From assembly GCA_013398295.1 (NCBI GenBank), contig VZSF01000046.1, forward strand, positions 186,001 through 250,000: a DNA stretch of 64,000 nucleotides, given 5' to 3'. This DNA is from Chionis minor. Its lineage: Eukaryota > Chordata > Aves > Charadriiformes > Chionididae. The notes beneath the pieces were generated by a model, which was given only the letters and a program-made list of their open reading frames with translations, did no database searches and was not told where the DNA came from. The translations under genes were made by a program, and so were the position numbers. Positions 21,496 through 34,300 of this stretch are shown here, in pieces. Position 1 is the stretch's first letter, and each line of letters begins with the position of its first letter.

Positions 21496-24400
21496 TCACC
21501 CATCCAACTGCCCCTGTCTTCTCAGAGGAGTTTTTCATGCTCTAGGACACAGAAGGGACACAGCTTTTTGAACACTGGCCGTTCTGCACTACAGAAAGAA
21601 ACCACCCCAGGTGGCTCAGTGGTTTTTTTGGGTTTTTTCCATTCCAAAGAAGTGGCCCCTATAGGCAAAGACATTGCCTGGGAAGTTTTCACGTGTGCTT
21701 TGTTCCCTAAATTAAGGTTGTCTGTAGAACACTCTTTACCTAAAATCCTTGTTAGATTTTAAAAATAGAGTTATTTTAAGCCTAACTTATTATAATGTAT
21801 GACATATAGGAAAATTATTTTTTACTACCACAGTGCTACAGTAATACAACCCAGCCAACACACCTACAGGCCGTAAGAAGGGGGTATTAACTTCCGCTCC
21901 CCACAGTTCTTCTTTGTGGAACACAAGGTGCATCCAATCCTGGAAAACGAAGAAAACCTGAGACATGACTGGAAGCTGGCATTGGATCCCTGGGTCAAGA
22001 TTATTTTGCAAGTGTCCTGAAGACCAGCCAAAGAAGTTGGAAATGGAATAAGGACAAGTGTGTGCACACAGCCAGCCCCATGAATCGCATCCATCTCCTG
22101 GGCTCTCTTGGGCTGTGAACGAATCATATGTAAATGGGACAGAGCAACTTAGGAGAAAGTGGCATAAGATTTTCCATGTAAGAATTTTTTTCCAGCAAAA
22201 GTTATAATTTGGGCACATCAACATTTTCTGTGAATTTATGTCAACTTGAATTGGTTTGTGTTGAGGCAGTATATAAAAAATCAACATTTTATTTTGAAGC
22301 TTTTGAATTAAAACACCCTGGGATTTTTTTCCCAGTTGAGTTACTTCTCACATTAAACTTCCTTTCTTAAATTAAAAAGAAAAAGTGCTTGAAATGAAAA
22401 TATTTTATTTCCACTAGACAATGAAAACTTTGCTGTTTTCCTGAATTCAATTTGTTTAAACAGCTTGGGACATATGCTCATCAACAAAAATTCTTATTTG
22501 TTTAGTTCTGCCTGTTCAAACTGTGCAGATAAGCAGGTGTGACTTAGTAGTCTGCAACAACTAAGACCATCTTAAAACAATCTGAACCAGACCCTCCATG
22601 GGATCTAGCACAAAATCACCAATAACGTTTGTTGTGGATTTGCATTTTGAAACTTTCTTCATTTTCTCTCTTATGGAAAGTGTCCTTTCCGAGCTGTTGA
22701 AACTGTTGAGGGCGAGCTGTAAAAATGATAAATCTTTAACAACCTTTGCAGTCAAATTGAAAATACACTTTTTTATTAAAAAGTTTTGTTTCCTAATGAC
22801 AACTGGGAAAATTTTGAACAAAGAGTCTATTCAGTGAAAAAAATCAAACAACTAAATGTCATAATCTGGGGCTAAAATAAACCAGGGAAAATGCTTGGGT
22901 AAGTTGAAACATTTCATGTTAATATTTTACAAAGTGTCTTTGTTTTGAAACATAGCTTCTTTTTAATAGACCGCCTACCTCGTCAGCCCAGGGGACCCAA
23001 CCTGAAAATAACAGGTTTCATTTACAGTCAAATAACATGTTTGGCTTGCTGCAAAATGACACTCTGTGGATTTTCATTTTGGCAAGAAACAATGACAAGT
23101 TATCTTTACAAATTGGTTCACAATGACTTTTGTCAATGCTTTTGTCAATGCTTTTGTCATTTATTGTGTCAAACCAAACCTTACTATTTTGTGCAACTGT
23201 AGCCTAATGTTACCAGCCTAAAGATCAGAGCATAAATATTACCATTTAAAACTCTTTAGGTTTTGAACAAATATGCAATTCTGCTGGGTTTTTTTGTTCT
23301 ACAGTAGTTTCACTAGTCATAATCACAAATATGGTGCTATGTGGTCTGCGTATCACCCAGGGAATTGCCTCCGTTTGAACCTGAAATCCCTGGTGTGAAA
23401 AAATACGGATTTTGACCATAAATTCATGCCACCTCCAGCTCTGAAGAAATGTTATTTCCATACAAATATTTCATGTATACAACACCAGACAATAAAGGCT
23501 TGTTTGCAAAACGAAAGTTAGCTGCCTTGCTTCACATATTCAGGCATTTCAGTAATACACTCCAGATTCACAGTGTGTTTCTTGTTCCAGGAAAATAAAA
23601 CTGTTGTTATCTCTGCAAAGAGCATAAGACCATACCAAATATTTGTTGTGAGCATCATGAATAAAGGAATGTCTCAGAGGTGGATTTCAGGGGTACAAAG
23701 CGAGCCACGATCCCTCCCTCCTGCAAGGGCTGTCTCTGATGTGGATTGGCAATGTTATTTGTGAGAACAAGAGCTTTTTGGCAGTGTGGGGAGTGACAGT
23801 CTCGGAGTTCCAGTCCTGGTGGACAGTCTGGTCCATAGCTTAGTCCTCCAAGGAGATGTTGTAATAAAGCACTGCCTTTAACTGTGGTTGAAAGATGCCA
23901 ATGTGGCTGAGGGTTTTCTGTGACCTCATGAAAAATGCATCTCATCAAGCTACATAATTGCAGCTGGCACATGGAAGAAACATGCTGTGTATGTAGACAA
24001 AACCCTTCACAGGGTTGTGAAATAACATAGCCTATAGCAAAAATTTATTCTACCAAGTTGACAGGGATGACTGTTGGTGTTATTTTGCGTGGGAATGCAC
24101 AAAGGGGAACTGTGCTGGCTGGTAACAATATTTAACCAGTAAGCTCAACAATGCTCAGGAAATGGGCAACTTCTTGCTCATAGACAATATATCAGGAGAG
24201 CAGGGAAGCCAAAATATTCCCTTCTCCCAGCAGTTTTGATATGTCACGACCTGCTGAAGATGCAACATTTAACAGCCCTTTTTAATCCTGTTCCAGTGAG
24301 TTGGGAGCTGTGCCTGTTTTGATGGCATAGGGGTCAGCTGGCTGCTCGCAGGGGCAGGTACCCTGCTGTGGTGGGTGGCTTAGCAGGCGTGCCGAGGACA

Positions 24401-25140
24401 CTGCATAGGGTGGCGTGTGGTCGGTGCTGAGTTTTGCCTCTGGCTGGCAGGGTTCATTGGGTCAGACATGGGAGCTTAACTGAAGCTAGATTACTGCCAG
24501 TCTGAGCTGTAAAGTGGCGCAGAAGTATTCACAGAGGGCGGAGCTAAGCTAAGGAAAGTCATTGCTTTGGGACTCTTCCTCTAAACAAAAATAATAATAA
24601 CAAGCCACGGGAAAGAAGGAGAGAAGAATACAATGACTTGAGGAGAGACTTAGCCCTGGTGAACCAAGGCTGTGTAGATACAAACCACCATATGATTATG
24701 TCTGCTCTGCACACCTAGACCTGGGATTGCATGGATATGTGGTACAGAAACCTTTAAACTGGCTTTTGCAAGAATCAGTTTAGTCTGAGAGCAATGGTAT
24801 TGTCTCTCTTTTTTTCCATTAGCTGTTGTATTCTATCTGCTTACTGTCACAGATAACATAAATCCAATTAATTTAATGTACCTTTGCTGCATCTTACTGC
24901 AGAGTATATATTTCTGTGGGTTTTGAGGTCTTGCTCAGTGTTTAAATAAAAAGGCATCCTTTTCTTACCATTAGTCATAGACCTGCCATTGGTCAGAATT
25001 GGGCAAAGTGACTCAAGCAGCATACTTCCACCTACTGTGCAGGTAAAGCTATTTTTTTCCTACTTATGCGACCACAGGATTCCTTTTCCTAGTATAAGAA
25101 AATGGGAGGGGAATAACTGGGTTTAAGAAATCAGGCAGAG
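21496..25140. other. Spacer between gene 1 and gene 2 (3' UTR plus intergenic)
   Basis: No coding exon or clear mobile element is visible here. The first part should be the gene 1 3' UTR. Possible poly(A) signals are ATTAAA at 22,308 and AATAAA at 23,491; neither can be chosen from sequence alone. A short tandem of TTTTGTCAATGC lies at 23,121-23,159. A GC-richer block at about 24,290-24,540 precedes the gene 2 promoter and may be regulatory, but I recognise nothing specific in it. Confidence 0.6.
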
Positions 25141-25200
25141 GTGGGGCTCTGAGTCAGTTTATAAAATAGTTGCTCACCTGCATATGAGGCATTTACACTG
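25130..25200 (+). promoter_or_regulatory. Gene 2 core promoter with AP-1 site and TATA box
   Basis: A perfect AP-1 heptamer TGAGTCA (25,150-25,156) is followed three bases later by TATAAAA (25,160-25,166), 92 bases before the gene 2 ATG. Transcription would be expected to begin around 25,190. A two-codon upstream ATG-TGA lies at 25,224-25,229 in the presumed 5' leader. The same arrangement recurs at 57,661-57,678. Confidence 0.7.
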
Positions 25201-25251
25201 TTGGTGTCTGTGAAAGCTGGGAGATGTGAAATTTCATTGCCACTGATAACA

Positions 25252-25305
25252 ATGGATGCGTACATGAGAGCGACCACAGTGGAGCAAGATAACATGTTGT
25301 TTCAG
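25252..25305 (+). CDS. PLA2G4E: Gene 2 exon 1 (start codon)
   Basis: 18 codons reading [18 protein letters not shown], donor GTAAGA, phase 0. There is no family domain here. The start is supported by the TATA box 92 bases upstream, the ATG context (AACAATGG) and the open frame into exon 2. Confidence 0.72.
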
Positions 25306-28300
25306 GTAAGAAGGGTGCAGAGCAAAGCAGGGTGTCTGGGACCTCAGCTGGTTGTGTTGCACACAATGCAAGGATGGTACTACTTTCTTGACTTTCGTGA
25401 CTACAAATGACTCTGCACTGGATGAAGAAAGTCAGTGCTTCAAAAACTTATGATCAAATTTTAAGGAAGGTAGCAAGCCGTAGGAAGGAAATTAAAACTA
25501 CTCAGGGAGTAAGAGTTTATTTACAAAGGGAGCATTTTGTGTATTTGTGGGTTTTCTTAATTTTAGAGATATTACATATGCAACCTTAGAATAAGGATTA
25601 AACAGCACGGAGATGTGCTTCGAAGCGAAAGATTAGTTACAAGGTGTGTTTACAGGAGACGGGTTTGCTGTGCCTTTAACAGCCAGGGCCAAGAGCTGCC
25701 TTCCCTCCCCGTGTGTCATGCACAGGGTGGACCTTACCTGGTTGCTACGCCTCTGCTCAGGCTTGCTGGGGCAAGCAGGGCACGGGCAGGGGCACTGGGC
25801 ACAGGAGGGCACAGGACACTGTGCCTGCCAAGGCTCTACGGCCAGCGCTGACCGTGGGCTCCCCTTCGCTGCTGTTCTGCAGTTCTCCGTTCCCAATGAG
25901 GATGGCTTTTAAGAGACAGGATGATTTGTCCAGGGATAACGTCAGACATTCTTTTTGCAGGAGCTGATCACTCAAACCGGTCCGCTAGGAGAAGCAATTA
26001 TGCAGCTGAATCCTGATGCAGAAAAATGGACTCCTGTTACAAAGGTACCGCAAAGGAGGTTTTAAAAAGAAAACTCTAAAAGACTTTCCTGCTGGGCGGA
26101 GTCTGGGTGAGAACAGATAGGGTTCAGCACCAGCCAAACAGTCTAATTAGCTACCATAACCCATCCAGCTCCCTCCGTGAAACACCGTCCTTATCATTTG
26201 GATCGTTTTGCTTATACAGTCTTGCTTCATGTTAAAGTCCTAGTGCTGTTTTCTATCCTTGGCAGAAGGGAAATGAACCCTGTTTTAATAAGACTAATAG
26301 CTTTTAAAGGATGGGTTTGAATAGGCTTTCTGCTACATACATCTTGCTAAAGCACAAGGGCAAATTTAGTGCCAGTGTAGGTAGTAACAGCCATGAAATT
26401 GTGCCACTTACTCCCACAAAGAGTACAGGACGATCTTGAAGTGGATTTTCAACACCTGATTTCTTGGATTATTCCTTCTGGAATTCCACTTATACCTGCC
26501 TGACTTCTGTGCCTTAGGAATTAGGTTTTAGACAGAAATACAAGTGCCTTTGATGGTCTTGTCCACAGCTACTCTTTGGACTTTTAACAGTGGTTTGACA
26601 TCCTTGATTTGTGCACCCAGTCACCCTCTGTGCAGCGGAACTGCACGAATGTCACTGGTGCCTTTTCCTGGAACAGGGTGCTTTTTTTACCTGAAAGCTA
26701 CTTTTACCTGGTTCTTCATTAGCCTACTTGCAAACTGCCCCCTATCTGGACAAGATATATTTATTAACGTCGTTTGCATGCATTAATACACTCAGGTTTA
26801 ACATTATGAGAGACGCCACATGGACACATATTCCATAGAGCCTGTAAGCACTGATGCACTTCACTTTTTACGGAAGGTATGCACAACACACTATTAACAC
26901 AGTACATACCAAATTGTTTTGCTCAGACAGGCCAACTAGAGCAAAAGTCCTGCTCTCCTTTCCTGCAGTGTCTGCGTCATGTCTCCTGCTCAGTGGGACT
27001 AATGAGGTCAGCATCATGCTAATGCCACTTTAGGACTTGCACCACAGGTGGAGTCAGGTGGGGTCACTACCTGTCTGTGACCCCGTAGTTGCACTAAATG
27101 GCTTTTGCATCTTAGAACTTCAGGAACAAAATTTTCCCCCTGATTTCTGTTCCAACATATTGTACCATTTCCCCCTTTCCACGAGTCTAGGAATAAAAGG
27201 TTAGGTGGAAATCGAAATTAATGGTATTTATTTGTTTATTTTATGGTAGAAGAAGGGATATGGAACGATGAAAATAGCATTTGGGCTCCAACATGAGACT
27301 AGAACAGCAATATGAAAGGCAATGAAGTCAAGCGTGAGGTCTTAATTATGGGAGACTTGGGCTAATATGAAAGAGTGAAGCCTAAGGGAACAAAGAAGAG
27401 TTTTTCATCAGGTGTGAAAGAGTTTGTACTTCTTATGCAAAACAGTGCAAAGAAACTCAAAACATGCAGAGTTTATGTGGTTCAAGACTAGAGAAAAACT
27501 TCTCATGATAAAAACTCACAAGAAAAAGTCAGAGTTAAGCTCAGCTGAACAGGGGCAGTTATGTTACCATAAATGAAAAACACATGCATAGTGAGTAGCA
27601 TGGGGAAAGTGCAAAGCAGAGATGTCTTCCTCTGACATTGGAACTGATGTGGGCATAAGAAGTCAGCATTTACTTCTAGGGAGCACTGTATATTTAAAAG
27701 AGTAGGAATATCAGAAAATCATATCCCATAGCCCAGGTGACCGAACCTGTGTAATAACTGGATAAGAGGTGACCTCCAGAATGGTAATTTTATCACTTGC
27801 AAAAAGCATAATGAGGGTTTTCATTTTCTGCCTTGGAATTTAAAAAGTAAGTCCTCTCCTAAGCTGTGTCTGAGTCTTACCGCTGGATACTGTGCAGCCA
27901 GACTTTCATTAGAAAGCAGATAAATTCTCTATAATAATACAAATCCATATATCATGTTATAAAACTAGAGAAGCCTTTCAGTCTAGTCCTTGCTTTAGAT
28001 ATTAGTAGGAAAAGAAATGTATTGGCCATTGCATAGTCACATAGAAGCATTTGACCAAAAGTTGTTCATGATTTGGCTATTTCTCTCGCCTGATCAACCC
28101 TGTCTTCTAAATATATTATGCACCTTTAGCATTCATTCTTATCTTTTGTATCTCTTGTTTTTCCTTGCAGACAGAATCATCTCTGTGTTACTTGCTGACT
28201 ATAAGAGTCATAAGAGCAAGAAATGTCCACCGGGCAGATGTCTGTAAGTGTCTCTAGTGCTCTCTATGGTCACCTTAAACTTCATGGGGTACTAGCTAGT

Positions 28301-31300
28301 CCTGCTCCAAGAAAAAGTGCTTTCTCGATTTATTCCGTGGATGAAGAAAGTCCCCTCACTGGCATAGTGGTCCCAGCACTGAACATAGTGTTCTGTGCAG
28401 ACGTGACTCTATAAGGTCACAGCTGTACCTATTGCACGTATTTCTCTGCATCCCTTGCAAAGGGAGCAAGGAATGTGGAAAGGTCTCCTGTGTTTTCCTC
28501 TGGAGTATTTTCATGTAACAAAGGACACAAACTGGTTGAGGTAATGGAGCAAATGCTGAAAGTGGAGTGGCCTTATCTCATGTTTGGTTCGTACTCAAAG
28601 CTTTCTCAAGGCTAAGTAATCCAAATTACCTTACCCCAATTCCTTGTTTAAAAGCTAACCAACACGTCAGGTGTTGTTACATTTTGTAGCTTCACTTCTG
28701 ATGGCCTGCAACTAAAATATAACAGAATATTATAGCTTTACTTATGCAGATATCAAGAAACATTTTTTTTGGTGTGTGTTTTGGGGTTCTTTTTAATGTT
28801 TTGTCTGGCTAAAATAGATGCTATCACTTTGTTTCCTTAACCCTTGCAGATATAGGGTGCTGTCCTGAATTATTTTATTCTGGGCTAAAATAATTGCTTG
28901 GTGATATAGAAGGAGGAGAAAGCCCTTTGTTTTTAATGCATATATTATATCTCTAATCATATTTATTCAGAGAACAATCATTTCCCTCCTCTTTTTGCTC
29001 CATTCCTAATACCTAAATTATAATGTATATTTTGGACAAATATGTCGTCATGTATCATATTGTCTCTCCTTGAAAGCAAACCTTCATGTTCTTCATTTCA
29101 CTCTTCCTTCTGAGCAAATCCTTATGTTAGTTGTGTTTGTGTTTTTTAACATACAGTAAGCCAGACTGATTGTTATGTGAGCCTGTGGCTGCCAACTGCT
29201 TCAACTGACAAATTTCAGACTAAAACCATTAAGAATTGCAAAGATCCAGTTTGGAATGAAACCTTCTACTTCAGGATCCAGAGTCAGGTCAAGGTACTGA
29301 GCTGGGACTCCCTGTTAACTGTGACCTATGGAGCAACTGCCAGGTTATATCCATTTGCAAAAAGGACATAATAATTTTCTCAAGAGGCAAGGAAAGATGC
29401 AGAGACATGTGAGAATAACACATATCCTTACAATGATTTTCCATGCCATGTGTGGCCAACAGGTCGAGGGAGGTGGTTCTCCCTCTATACTCCGCTCTTG
29501 TGAGACCCCACCTGGACTACTGTGTCCAGCTCTGGAGCCCCCAACGTAAGAAGGACATGGACCTGTTGGAGCGGATGCAGAGGAGGGCCACAAAGATGAT
29601 CAGAGAATTAAAGCATGTCTACTATGAGGACAGGCTGAGAGAGTTGGGCTTGTTCAGCCTGGAGAAGAGAAGGCTCTGGGGAGACCTTACAGCAGCCTCC
29701 CAGTATCTGAAAGGGGCCTAAAAGAAACCTGGAGGGGGACTTTTTACAAGGGCATGTAGTGATAGGATGAGGGGTAATGTCTTCAAACTGGAAGAGGGTA
29801 GAGTTGGATTAGATCTCAGGAAGAAATTTTTCACTCAGACTGGCGAGGCAGTGGAACAGGTTGCCCAGGGAAGCTGTGGAGGCCCCATCCCTGGAAGTGT
29901 TCAAGGATAGGCTGCATGAAGCTTTGAGCAATCTGGTCTAGTAGGAGGTGTCCTTGCCCGTGGCAGGGGGCTTGGAACTAGATGATCTTTAAGGTCCCTT
30001 CCAACCCAAACCACTCTATGATTGTATGATTCTATGAAAAACAAGAATCTCTCTCAGCCACGGGTAGAACATGATCTTTGAGATGTTTGTGAATCCCCTC
30101 ATTCCTCCTCATAGGCAGATGCCTACATGGAGTACATTTCCCCTCCACCTCTTTCCCTTCATGCTCTCTTTCTTTAATTTCTGGGGACAGTAAACATTGC
30201 TTTTTCAGGACAGCTTTTTTGGTCAGCTTTTGTGAGGAGTAGCATCTCCTGCTTTGAAGGAAACCTGACACATACCTAAAGTCCTTCTCTTCCCAGAACG
30301 TGCTGGAGCTGGCACTGTACGATAAGGACGTGGTTACACAAGATGACCACCTCTTCACAGTGTACTTCGATATAGCCAAACTTTCCCTGGGAGAGCAAGT
30401 CTTCATGCACTTCAAGTGTGATTCACAGGTGAGGTCTGAAAAAAGAAATGGAGTAGGTTGGCAACAATGTGTTTGTCTGCTTTTCAGTCTAAAATGTTAT
30501 TTGCAAAATCTTTCTTCTTTTCCTTCTTGTGTATCAACTGCCCAGCCACATAAAAGGGAGTTGTTTTTCACTCTGACATGGCAAAGTCTCTTCACATCTA
30601 GATCTGTAGGCCCACTGAAGGGTTTGGTGTTGGCCATAGAGGCTCACAAACTTCAGGGGTTTTGCAAAATTTTTACTTTGCTGAGCCTGCCCCCATCAAG
30701 GATCGAGGAGTGTGTCCACGCCAGTACATGATGCTTTTTGTCATAACTTGTAGTTCCTATGAAATTAGGAGGTAATAACTCTATTACTGGAACCAAGTGT
30801 CAAACCAGACTAGTTGCTAATTATGGACTGCGGCATGGGTGTTTAAACAAGGTGTCTAAGTCATGCCACTCAGCTTGGCAACAAGAAATAGTCCTATTTG
30901 GAATGTCCAGGGAGGCTCTGAAAGTCACACATCCCACCTCCTGGTACGTTCTGTCCATCCCTCTCCTTTTCCAGTTCCCTCTTAGTCTCTTGTGCATCTG
31001 TTGTGCACCATTCAGTTCATTAATTGTCTTGTCTACACACCCCCAAACTCCGCTCTGCAGTTCATTATCTTTAAATGCCTTGTTTGACCATTTCTTTCTC
31101 TGCAAAATACCAGAGGAGCAGTGTTGGACTTCCACTAGCCTTTGGTAAGATAGAGACATTCATCTAGTTGTAACCCAGCTCATTATTGTCTGGGTGTTTA
31201 CACAGGTGCCATACCCATGCCTTTCATTACTGCATTTGCACAGACACAGTGGTTAGAGCTTGTGCTCTTCAGGCCTTTGCAATTTCTTTTTTTGGTCCTA

Positions 31301-34300
31301 TATTAATAACTTTTCCATGTCTTTAATGAAATAAGTAATGTGAGCAAATAAGTAACCTACAGCATGATCTCACTTCTCTGTTCATCATCCCTTCTGTCAC
31401 CATCTTTGGTTTCCTTTCACCTGCGCTTTCTTCCACCTCAGGATTACACTCTTACACTCCACAGACAATGTGGTGCCTTAATGTCAGATGTACCTCTGCC
31501 TCGATGCCCTCAATACGTTGCCAAGCAAAACAGTTGTCTTCTTCCACAGTCGCTTTGTCTCTTTACAGCAGAAGGGTTTGACTGCTCCCCCCAGCAGACC
31601 CTCTTTCTCTTTGCTGGCAGACTCAGGATGAGACAGCATCTCCAGCTGCGTCTGTCCCTTTTGCTCCAGCAGAAGAAGGCAATCCGATTGCTTTCATTAT
31701 TAAAAACTGCTATCACAGCCATCCAGAATCTTCCTATAGATAAAAACACTTGAGGCTCAAGACACACAGATGTGAGGTGGTGGGTGCCTCTATTTTAAAT
31801 GCTCTGCCAGTCACAAATAATGCATGCATAGCTATATTGCAAGAATGAGAACGTGCATTTTGAGAACTGCCAGTAGACTAGTGTCAAAACCATTTTCCTT
31901 TATTTTCCAGAGACAAGAGGAGCTAGAGGTGGGATTTGCATTGGATAATATGTGAGTAAACATGAAATACAAAATAATCTGCAGCAAAAACAAACAGCAA
32001 TTCAGAGGCATGAAATAATCTAGTATAATTGTCCAGAGTGCATCATTTCTTGATGATGCTGATGATGAACAGGGTTTCCCGAGGAAGTTGTGCTCTGAGC
32101 TGTGTGATGAATTGGTGCATGCCAGGATGACCTCTCATGAACTTCACGCAGACAAGGAGAACACCCTAAAACTTTTTCTTTGCCTAGTGTAATGAATACT
32201 ATTCAAGACCAGAATACTGGGACTGCTGTTCTGTTATGCATTTACCTTTGGGGTCAGCAGGGGGGTTTGCCTCCCTTCAAAGCACCACATGGAATAACAC
32301 ACTGGATTTCTGATCTAGAGCCCATTCTGTCCCATCCTCTGACAAACTGCAGTTTTTAAAAAACATGAAGCCACCTGCTTGGCCCCACAGTACTATTTTT
32401 TTTGCTGAGCTCCAGGACTGGACGAGCCAGTAGGATGACGATTGTGCCTTGACAGAGTAGAGTAGGTGGGGAAACTTGTACCACGAGTCTCCTGGGACTT
32501 TTCTTTCAAATCCAATATGCAGCTAAAAATAAGCCAGAGGAAAATCAGGAGAAGGGTGTGGCTCATGAATTATGCCATAATTATACTGAATTATTGAGAA
32601 TGTATTTTTCTTTCTGTTTCCTAGTTCAGGCCCTCCTGAAACCATCATTACTAATGGAGTACTAGTGGTGAGTGTCACGTTTTGTCATCTTTCTTGTCCT
32701 GTTGCCACACTTACTTCACTTGACTCACAGTCATCAGGCCAACATACCCTTTGACTGAGCAAAGCCAGCACTGAAACACTGTGATTTCCCACTTCATTTT
32801 CTTCCTCACAACACATCCTCGTGGATGGCACCTGTGGAGAGGTTTCAGCTGGAGCAGCAGGGAGATCCCCTGTGCTAGCAACCCTCTGGTATTGCAAAGG
32901 CAACACGTGGAAGTGGTTTACATCTGAGACATCAGTGCAGCAGTGAAATCTCTCTTGAACATCACTCCTCCCAAATTCGCATATTGCCAAAGCGACAGGT
33001 TGTCCTGTCCCAGTCACACGTCATTTCCTGCAGTCATAGCTGCCCTTTTTAAGCAGGGAATTTCTGACCATGCCATTTGCTCATTTATTAGCTTTGCTTC
33101 CTCATTATTTTTGTTTAAATCAGTCCTCTGCATCTCTGTCAGGATCCTGGGAGTTCTGTTTTTCACTTTGCCCCTATTGTCTCCCTTCTGCAAGCCCTGT
33201 TCATCTGTGCTGCACACCCAGCCTTGCCTTGGCTGCATCCACTCTCTTAGAAACTCATCCTGCTCTTGCCAGCATCTGAAATCAAGGTCGTAGTTGAGAG
33301 AAATTGTTTGCCTCTGGACAAAGTGCACTGTCTGTGTAGCATTTCTATCATCATCAGTAGGAATTTAGACTAGGAAACAGAATCTCAGACTGAAAATTCC
33401 CTGCCATGAGGTATTTTATTATTCATGTCTCTTACAGTCTCGCAAAATCTGCTGCTTGGAAGTCCAGGTGGTTGAGAAGAAGAAGAAAAAGAAAAAGGAG
33501 ATGAAATCTTTATCAAGTGAGGTTATTTCTCCATCAGCTATTTTAAAATCATGATGTGTTAATATTATGAAGGCAATTGGCTTGATGTAAGAATGAAAAA
33601 AACCCCAACAAACCTGAAACATGAAAGCAGCCCTGTAATGGACTCTGTAAGAACCTTTGTTTCCAATTTTGATGAGAAAACTACTGACTCTGTGTTTGCT
33701 TTTGGGTCACTTCCTTAGAGAAAGAATTCTCCTTTAAAGTGCAAGGTTCTTACGAGGGCGCCCAAGACATTACGCTGGGATCTGATCTGGTCTTCAGCTC
33801 CTCCTCTCCTGCCAAATTCCACTACGCCAGATACAAGCAGCCAGCGCTGGATGTTACGGTACCAGGGAAGAAACGACCTTCCTCCTTTGTATGTTATAAC
33901 TGGAATTTATAAAACGTAATAATGGCATGTAAAGTAACATGCACCATAAACTGTAACATTATTTTGCATTGTGGAAAGAGAGTGACATTCCTTACAATAT
34001 AAACTTGGATATATTTGTATTATTTCAGCGCTCCCGCATGTTTGATACAGGCTCTCCAAACCTGGAACTTCATTCCCTTCCAAGTGGAAAAAACATGATC
34101 TTAGCAGAGGTGAGTGCCTGCTCTTTTTTTGTGGGAGAGGTTCAGAAACTGGAGTGTGGAAGTCCACATCCCCCTGATGATTACCAGGATACTTTCTGAC
34201 GACGAAAGCCTGCAGACAAAAATGCCACAATCTAATAGTGGTGGATCTTTAGGTGATAAGGCCAGGTTGTGCCTTGTTCAACTTGAATGGGTGTGGAAAT

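Noticed and set aside
22308..23496. Poly(A) signal of gene 1
   Set aside because: Several ATTAAA/AATAAA hexamers occur (22,308; 22,873; 23,491), none with a clearly better downstream GT-rich element, so no single site was annotated.
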